A DNA stretch of 10,266 nt from CAZVRZ01 sp964629965 (GTDB lineage Bacteria; Chloroflexota; Anaerolineae; Anaerolineales; UBA4823): assembly GCA_964629965.1 (NCBI GenBank), contig CAZVRZ010000173.1, positions 1 to 10,266 of the forward strand, in the 5' to 3' direction. Of the stretch, positions 5,394 through 10,266 are shown piece after piece. Positions within the stretch are counted from its first letter, which is position 1, and every line of letters starts with the position of its first letter. Below the pieces are notes generated by a model that was not told the DNA's origin, did no database searches, and was given only the letters and a program-made list of their open reading frames with translations. Position numbers and translations under genes: made by a program.

Positions 5394-5412
5394 TCTTACT
5401 AGTAAGATTATA
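5394..5412 (-). promoter_or_regulatory. -10 box and 14-bp palindromic operator of the AbrB-type gene
   Basis: TATAAT (5407-5412 read on the minus strand) abuts and shares one base with TCTTACTAGTAAGA (5394-5407), a perfect 14-bp palindrome lying where transcription starts and before the AGGAG site. A dimeric regulator bound here would block the polymerase, as expected for autorepression by an AbrB-type antitoxin. No convincing -35 is seen: a TTGACT lies only 10 bases upstream of the -10. Confidence 0.5.
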
Positions 5413-5466
5413 ACATAAGAGAAGTCAAGAAAACACACAGAGTTTATCCACTGCATCGTTGCCAGG

Positions 5467-5596
5467 TCACATATAATCGGTTATCTCCCTCACCCTCCTC
5501 CGAATCGTCTTTCGATCTAGCCCAGTGATCTCCACCATGCCCTAACTGCTGGATCTGGAAAGCGGCGAACAGACGGCGCTGGCGCTCTATGCTGAA
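5467..5596 (-). pseudogene. Remnant of an ISAzo13-like transposase, N-terminal region, frameshifted
   Basis: Two adjacent minus-strand frames together spell the N-terminal part of an ISAzo13-family transposase. One frame (5596-5531) reads ERQRRLFAAFQIQQLGHGG. The next (5538-5467) reads MVEITGLDRKTIRRRVREI and stops at TGA 5467-5469. The intact family has this order: ERxRRLwAA, G(H/Y)GG, then a helix-turn-helix TGLxxxTIrRG. About five codons around the GGTGG/GTGG join seem to be lost, causing the frameshift. No DDE catalytic region, inverted repeat or target duplication is visible. Recognition is from memory of the family pattern. The piece overlaps the 3' end of the large surface-protein gene, whose frame runs through it in a third register. 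Confidence 0.6.
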
Positions 5597-8500
5597 TCAG
5601 GAACAGGAAGATTTTTTGCCAGCTGGCGGCGGGCTGCATTTTGGGCGGAGCGGCCGGGCTGGGAGAAACAGTCCAGGTGATCAGTGGAAGGAAGACGCTC
5701 TGGAGCGGGTCTTCCTTCTGAGTGAAGGTAGCGGAAACAGTGGTATTGCCGCTGATGGTGATGTCAAGCGGGTTGGCGCTGCCTGCGGCGGCCCCACTCC
5801 AACCGGCAAAGGTCCAGCCGGGCTCTGGCGTGGCGGTCAGGCGGATCACGTCGCCGTAGTGGTAGGCAGCCTTGTCAGGCTGGCGGGTTACCGTTCCGCT
5901 GCCGGTGATGTTGATTTCAAGCTGGTAGGTGTCTTCGGGAACGACGGTTAGGGTGAAGCTGGCGCTGGCGCTCAGTCCGCCATCGCTCACGGTGACGGTC
6001 ACCTGGCTTTGGCCGACGCCTTGCGGTTCCAGCGACAGGCTGCGCTCCAGCCCGGTCCCCGAAAACTCGATTTGGGCGGGGTCTATCACTGCGGGGCTGC
6101 TCGACTCGGCGCTGAGATGCAAGTCGGCCGGCAGGTTATCTACATCTGCGATCACGATCGGGATGCCAGCCAGGATGCTGCCGATCTGCATCGCCTGATC
6201 GGACAGAGCGGCGATGGTCGGGGCGTCATTTACGGGCGTGATAGTGATGGTGACCTGCGCCGTATTGGTCAGCCCGCCGAGGGCAGAGATGGTATAGGTG
6301 AAGCTGTCGCTGCCGAAGTAGTGGAGCGTGGGAGTGTAGAGGATTGTACTTGTCAATGGAATGGCGATGCCGTGTGAAGCCTGGCCGACGCTCAGCAGGG
6401 CAAGCTGCTCGCCGCTGTCGTTGCCCAGGACATCCAGCACGATGCTTTCGTCTTCCGGCGTTTCAAACACGTCATCGGCAGCAAGCGGGACAGATGGCGC
6501 CGGAGACAGGTCGAGCCGTTGGACGCTGGTATTGTTCCAGACGCCTTGCGGCTGCATGGCTTGCCCGGCGACCACGAAGTCTACCAGGCTGCCAGGCTGC
6601 CCGCAGCCTTCGGCGCCCGGCCCGCCGGCCGAAATGTTGATAGTGTATACGACCTGGGCATCCACCAGCAGGGCTTCGGCTTGTCCGCACAAGACGCCGC
6701 CAATCCGAGTTTCCACGCTCATTCCGGCTGCCGGGATGAAGCCGCTGCCGGGCAGCAGGCTGCCATAGAAAGTGGAAGGCGGGTCGAAGATATAGAGCGG
6801 AGCGGCGGCGTTGGGCGTCACCCCGCGCAGGCCGAGCGTGATGGGCTGGGTGGTTTGGATCCAATAAGCGTGGGCAAACTCCAGGGTTGATAAATCGTTG
6901 ACCCAGGTCGGCGCGGCGACATCGTACATTTTCCAGTGGTCGAGCAGGTCGGCGCCGTCATAGCCGTAAACGGTGGTGTAGTAGCCGGAGATGCTGAGCA
7001 AGCCTTCGGTGATGGGCCGCGTGGCCTGGACGGGGTAGGAGAAGAGATTCCAACCGGCCTCGTAGAGCGGTATTTCCAGGCTGCTCATCAGGACATAGAG
7101 GCCATAACCCGGCGCGCTGGCAACGGCGTGGTTGTTTTCAGGATCGAGGGTGGTGGGGAGGGGCTGCCAGCCGGTATCCAGGCTCTCATCGGCATAGTAG
7201 ATTTTGAGCCAGTTCTCTTCGCCGGGAAGAACTTCGCTGCCGAGGTAAGAGAAGCTGATCGAGGCTCCTGAAACGGCGGGGGCATTGGCCGAGGCCAGCA
7301 AGCGGTAGGCCTGGCCGACTGGGGTCGTCCAGGGTGGGGCGTTGGGGGTGGCTGTGAGCGCCTGGAGGCTGTAGAACTCGCCTTCGGGGAAGTCGAGGGC
7401 AGCGCCGAAGAGGATGACCTGGCCGTCAGAACTGATGGCGGGGGCCATACGGCCGCGCATACGGGCCATCCGGCCTCGCATCCGGGCGGGGCTGCCGCCG
7501 AGGGCGTAGTCGGTGATAATCTCACGGCGGGGGACAATCTCATCTACCCAAACATGGACGGCGCCTTCGGGGGCCGGTTCAGTGGTTACCAGGTCTCCGA
7601 CATAGTTCTCGCCGATGCGGGTGAGCGCGGTGCTGACTGCCGGACTACCATCGGCGGGGTAGAGCCTGGCCCAAATGGCCAGGCCGGGCTCCAGGTTTGT
7701 GACGGCCACGGTGATGTCTTGGGCATCTGCTGCGACGAGGAAGACATCGGGCAGGTCGGCGGCAAGGGTGTTGAGGGCCAACTGCTCATCCCCGGCCTGG
7801 ATGATTTCACAGCCGAGGCGGTTTGCGGCCGGCTCGAAAACGCACAGGCGGTCGCCGGGGGCGGCGCCGCGGGCAAGCACCTGGTCAAGGTTGGGGCGGC
7901 CGAGGTCGGTGAGTGTGGACAGGTTGGCAGAGAAGAGCCAGGAGCGGGCGCTGGAGCCGGGCTGGAGACGGTGGTTATCCTGGGAGAGGTAAAAGAGCGG
8001 GATGGGCAGGGAGGTGTCAGGGGTGGGCGGGGCGATGAAATCCAGGTCGGTGACCGCCAGGGGCAGGCCGGAGGGGCCGGGATTGAGGGCGTCGCTGCCG
8101 CTTGGGCTGTCGAGGGCGGTGTAAAAGGCAGTGATGGTCTGCCAGTCGGCGCGGCCGGTGGTCTGGTTGGAGAGGGTCTGCTCGCAGGCGGGTAGCCAGC
8201 CGTCTGCGGGATGGAACTCGGAATAGTCGTCGCGATAGGGATCGGACATGGCGCCGGGGCAGGTTTCGATGGGGATGAGGCGTCCGGCGAGGTCGAAGCC
8301 CATGTAGTTGTCATCGAGGTAGAGGGCGTAGTGGCCGAGTTCGTGGGCCAGGGAGCGCGCCCAGTCCTCGCCGAGGTTGCCCCCCGTATCGCCAAAGCGG
8401 TTCCAGACTGCGCCGATGCGCACCTGGCCGGGGACGTAAACAACACCGGCCGCGCTTGGGTCGTCTAGTTCATCATCGGTGATACCGCCCTGGGCGGCAT

Positions 8501-10266
8501 TGGGACGGATGCGGTTGGAAGCATAGATTTGGATGTGAGCCTCGGCCCAGCGTTGGCGGTCATGGTAGATGCGTACCTGTCCGAGGGCGATTTGGCCGTT
8601 GCTCCAATCAAAGAGCAGTTCAGAAGTTCGCTGGAAGTCATATTCGAGGCGCGAGAGGAACTGGGCGTCGTAGCGGGCATCCCATTCGAGCGAGACATCG
8701 AGGTTGAGCAGCAGCAGCGGGTTCGCGGCCGAAACTTCCAGAACCTGGACGCCTTGCTGGGTGACAGTGTAGGGGGCGATGCCGGTCAGGGTGGGGGCGG
8801 CGCTGCCATAATAGAGGGTGTAACTGTGCGTACCGGTGATGTAGGCCAGGGCGGCAAGATGGTCGCCTGGGTTGAAGAGGCTGCTGCCGAGCAGGTAACC
8901 GCCGGGGCCGGTGGTCAGGCGTTCGCCGGTCAGGTCGGTATAGGGCTGGAAGCGGGCAGAACTGCCAGCAGGCTGGCGAAAGACCCAGGCGCCGGGAGCT
9001 GGCTGACCATCCAGCAGCACCCGCACCTGTGAGCCGCGCACCCGGAAGGGGTTGGAGGCCGCCCAGCGGTAGGCGTATTGGTAGGGGCCGGGGCCGGAGA
9101 AGCCCTGGACGGCGTCAATCCGGAAGACGGTGGTGTCGCTAGAGCCGGAAACGCCGCTGGCGAAGAGGTCCCAGGTGAAGGTGTGGGTGACGCCGGCGGG
9201 GGAGGCAGAAAGGTTCTGGGTGATCGTGTCGCCGGCGGCCACGGCAGGCGTCCAGGTGCTGCCGCCGTCGAGGGAGAACCAGGCCCGGATGAAGCGCACC
9301 GGGTCGGATTCTAAGTCGGTGAGGGTGTACTCAATCTCAATCTCAGGCCCCTGCAAGATGACGGCTGTGGCGAAATTGCCGGTGAGGGACGGGGTCGAGC
9401 CGCCGCCCGGGATACGCACACTGACGCGCGGGGCGGTATCCGCCAACGCCTGGGCATCGTTGGCATGGTTGGTATACACGCGCACCGTGCCAAAATCATA
9501 TGGGTTCGAAATATTGTAGTAACTTTGTTCCATCTGGCTGCCAGTCACCAGGTCGGGGTCGCCGTCGCCGTCAAAGTCGCCCCAGGCCAGTACGCTCTCC
9601 CGATCAAACTCCGGGCTGCACCAAATGCGCTGCGGGACCTGGCTGTAGCTGGCATAGATGCACATCTCCCGCGGGCCACCCTCGTAAAAGTGGAGCAATC
9701 CGGCATCCAGGTTGAAATCGAGGTTCCAGTCAGCAAAGCCAAGCCCGCCGAAACCGTGGTAATATCCGGATGACAGATATGGAAACTGCCAGGTCTGCAG
9801 AAAATCCCCGTCATTGTTAGCATAGATTGCCCCCTCGCGTCCGCTGCCGAGGTCAAGATCGCCGTCACGGTCCCAGTCACCCCAAGTGGGGCCCGAGCCC
9901 CCCCCCACTAATACCGGCGCGCCAAGCTGGCCGTTCTGGTTTGGGAACAAGTGGGCAGGAGAGACCAGGTCTGGGTAGCCATCGTTATCATAATCGCCCC
10001 AGGCCAGGCCGGTGTCGTAACTATGTCGGGCGTACTCCCAGGCCGGGGTGAGTGTGGTGCCTTGGTTAATATACAGGCGATCCGGGTTTCCCCAATCGTA
10101 ATAACCCTGCACAACCAGATCCAGGTCGCCATCCTGATCCACGTCCGCCCAGGCCAACGATGGGGAATCGTTAGCCTGGGGGCTGGTCCAGACCAGGGTA
10201 AAGGTGTTACCGTCATTGTTATACTGAGTTGGATCCAACAGGTATACTCGTGTACGGGGAGACCAA
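5517..10266 (-). CDS. Giant surface protein: VCBS repeats, HExxH metalloprotease-like region, cadherin-like and InlB-type repeats (5' partial)
   Basis: The frame is open to the window edge (WSPRTRVYLLDPTQ precedes the first possible TTG at 10238), so the N-terminus and any signal peptide lie outside. Numbered from that TTG, 1573 residues remain. Five calcium-binding VCBS/FG-GAP loops of DxDxDGxxD type occur at 32-40, 82-90, 121-129, 170-178 (degenerate) and 221-229. A HELGHYALYLDDNY motif at 632-645 marks a zinc metalloprotease, with spacing to DDNY like the HExxH...DEY of CLCA-type proteases. A WNLFSYPV domain lies near 1060-1135, an Ig/cadherin-like Big_9 domain at 1253-1337, a second cadherin-like domain at 1338-1437, and an InlB B-repeat-like domain (GWTFAGWSG) at 1438-1508. 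A VFLPLI motif is at 1515-1520. The last 30 or so residues are unlike the rest and derive from transposase-remnant DNA. Likely an exported adhesin or protease; the substrate is unknown. Confidence 0.85.
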   Translation of the reverse strand, partial: WSPRTRVYLLDPTQYNNDGNTFTLVWTSPQANDSPSLAWADVDQDGDLDLVVQGYYDWGNPDRLYINQGTTLTPAWEYARHSYDTGLAWGDYDNDGYPDLVSPAHLFPNQNGQLGAPVLVGGGSGPTWGDWDRDGDLDLGSGREGAIYANNDGDFLQTWQFPYLSSGYYHGFGGLGFADWNLDFNLDAGLLHFYEGGPREMCIYASYSQVPQRIWCSPEFDRESVLAWGDFDGDGDPDLVTGSQMEQSYYNISNPYDFGTVRVYTNHANDAQALADTAPRVSVRIPGGGSTPSLTGNFATAVILQGPEIEIEYTLTDLESDPVRFIRAWFSLDGGSTWTPAVAAGDTITQNLSASPAGVTHTFTWDLFASGVSGSSDTTVFRIDAVQGFSGPGPYQYAYRWAASNPFRVRGSQVRVLLDGQPAPGAWVFRQPAGSSARFQPYTDLTGERLTTGPGGYLLGSSLFNPGDHLAALAYITGTHSYTLYYGSAAPTLTGIAPYTVTQQGVQVLEVSAANPLLLLNLDVSLEWDARYDAQFLSRLEYDFQRTSELLFDWSNGQIALGQVRIYHDRQRWAEAHIQIYASNRIRPNAAQGGITDDELDDPSAAGVVYVPGQVRIGAVWNRFGDTGGNLGEDWARSLAHELGHYALYLDDNYMGFDLAGRLIPIETCPGAMSDPYRDDYSEFHPADGWLPACEQTLSNQTTGRADWQTITAFYTALDSPSGSDALNPGPSGLPLAVTDLDFIAPPTPDTSLPIPLFYLSQDNHRLQPGSSARSWLFSANLSTLTDLGRPNLDQVLARGAAPGDRLCVFEPAANRLGCEIIQAGDEQLALNTLAADLPDVFLVAADAQDITVAVTNLEPGLAIWARLYPADGSPAVSTALTRIGENYVGDLVTTEPAPEGAVHVWVDEIVPRREIITDYALGGSPARMRGRMARMRGRMAPAISSDGQVILFGAALDFPEGEFYSLQALTATPNAPPWTTPVGQAYRLLASANAPAVSGASISFSYLGSEVLPGEENWLKIYYADESLDTGWQPLPTTLDPENNHAVASAPGYGLYVLMSSLEIPLYEAGWNLFSYPVQATRPITEGLLSISGYYTTVYGYDGADLLDHWKMYDVAAPTWVNDLSTLEFAHAYWIQTTQPITLGLRGVTPNAAAPLYIFDPPSTFYGSLLPGSGFIPAAGMSVETRIGGVLCGQAEALLVDAQVVYTINISAGGPGAEGCGQPGSLVDFVVAGQAMQPQGVWNNTSVQRLDLSPAPSVPLAADDVFETPEDESIVLDVLGNDSGEQLALLSVGQASHGIAIPLTSTILYTPTLHYFGSDSFTYTISALGGLTNTAQVTITITPVNDAPTIAALSDQAMQIGSILAGIPIVIADVDNLPADLHLSAESSSPAVIDPAQIEFSGTGLERSLSLEPQGVGQSQVTVTVSDGGLSASASFTLTVVPEDTYQLEINITGSGTVTRQPDKAAYHYGDVIRLTATPEPGWTFAGWSGAAAGSANPLDITISGNTTVSATFTQKEDPLQSVFLPLITWTVSPSPAAPPKMQPAASWQKIFLFLIQHRAPAPSVRRFPDPAVRAWWRSLG
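7444..7485 (-). repeat. Two 21-bp direct repeats inside the giant gene
   Basis: 7444-7464 and 7465-7485 are adjacent near-copies (GCCATACGGCCGCGCATACGG and a version with three changes). They keep the frame and encode RMRGRMA twice, within SPARMRGRMARMRGRMAPA. This strongly basic insert lies near residues 918-931 in an otherwise neutral-to-acidic beta region. Slippage is the likely origin. Confidence 0.75.

Noticed and set aside
5541..5690. Plus-strand frame reading LLDLESGEQTALALYAESG
   Set aside because: It looks protein-like but follows an in-frame stop and is antisense to the transposase remnant, whose conserved residues lie on the minus strand.
7554..8195. 213-codon plus-strand ORF antisense to the giant gene
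   Set aside because: Gly/Val-rich antisense shadow with no motif, no ribosome binding site and no promoter.
7586..8446. Long alternative frame (286 codons) on the minus strand inside the giant gene
   Set aside because: Pro/Ser/Ala-rich shadow frame of GC-rich coding DNA; the in-register frame carries the HExxH motif and folded-domain patterns.

Overview
The window looks like a stretch of a moderately GC-rich bacterial chromosome, most likely from the Chloroflexota (Anaerolineae-like). That lineage call is an inference. It rests on secreted proteins with Thr/Pro linkers, FGE-sulfatase-type C-lectin domains, a large VCBS/metalloprotease surface protein, and a short (F/Y)LP(L/F) motif shared by three secreted proteins. 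No rRNA, tRNA, CRISPR array, intact transposase or reverse transcriptase was seen.

Layout. (1) 1-675, minus strand: a TadV/CpaA-type prepilin peptidase preceded by a 56-residue two-helix membrane protein too short for usual gene calling. The two overlap by ATGA, and a perfect TATAAT lies seven bases before the first ATG. (2) 676-1138: a 463-base divergent intergenic region with candidate promoters. (3) 1139-4186, plus strand: two secreted paralogues in tandem, each ending in an FGE-sulfatase/C-lectin domain. The second appears to start at ATA behind an exact AGGAGG. The last 30 or so residues of the two domains differ almost only at codon positions 1 and 2 of NNC codons, while flanking DNA is identical or differs only synonymously. 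This is the pattern of variable repeats written by a diversity-generating retroelement. A 9-bp perfect hairpin with a tetraloop follows the second copy. (4) 4187-4348: a convergent intergenic region with GC-rich hairpins. (5) 4349-5412, minus strand: a toxin-antitoxin-like island of AbrB-type antitoxin, a 26-codon hydrophobic ORF, an MNT nucleotidyltransferase and a HEPN toxin. Each is linked to the next by a 4-base start/stop overlap. The HEPN gene carries one in-frame TAA. A 14-bp perfect palindrome touches the AbrB -10 box. (6) 5467-5596, minus strand: a frameshifted N-terminal remnant of an ISAzo13-like transposase. (7) 5517-10266, minus strand: a huge VCBS-repeat/HExxH metalloprotease/adhesin-like protein whose 5' end lies outside the window and whose 3' end runs out of frame into the transposase remnant.

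How the parts fit. Regions 1, 3 and 7 all concern the cell surface: pilin processing, possibly diversified secreted lectin-fold binders, and a calcium-binding surface metalloprotease. Region 5 is a small mobile-type defence or addiction module in decay. The most interesting candidate system is the tandem pair of C-lectin proteins with DGR-like variable tails. Its reverse transcriptase and template repeat, if they exist, must lie outside this window.
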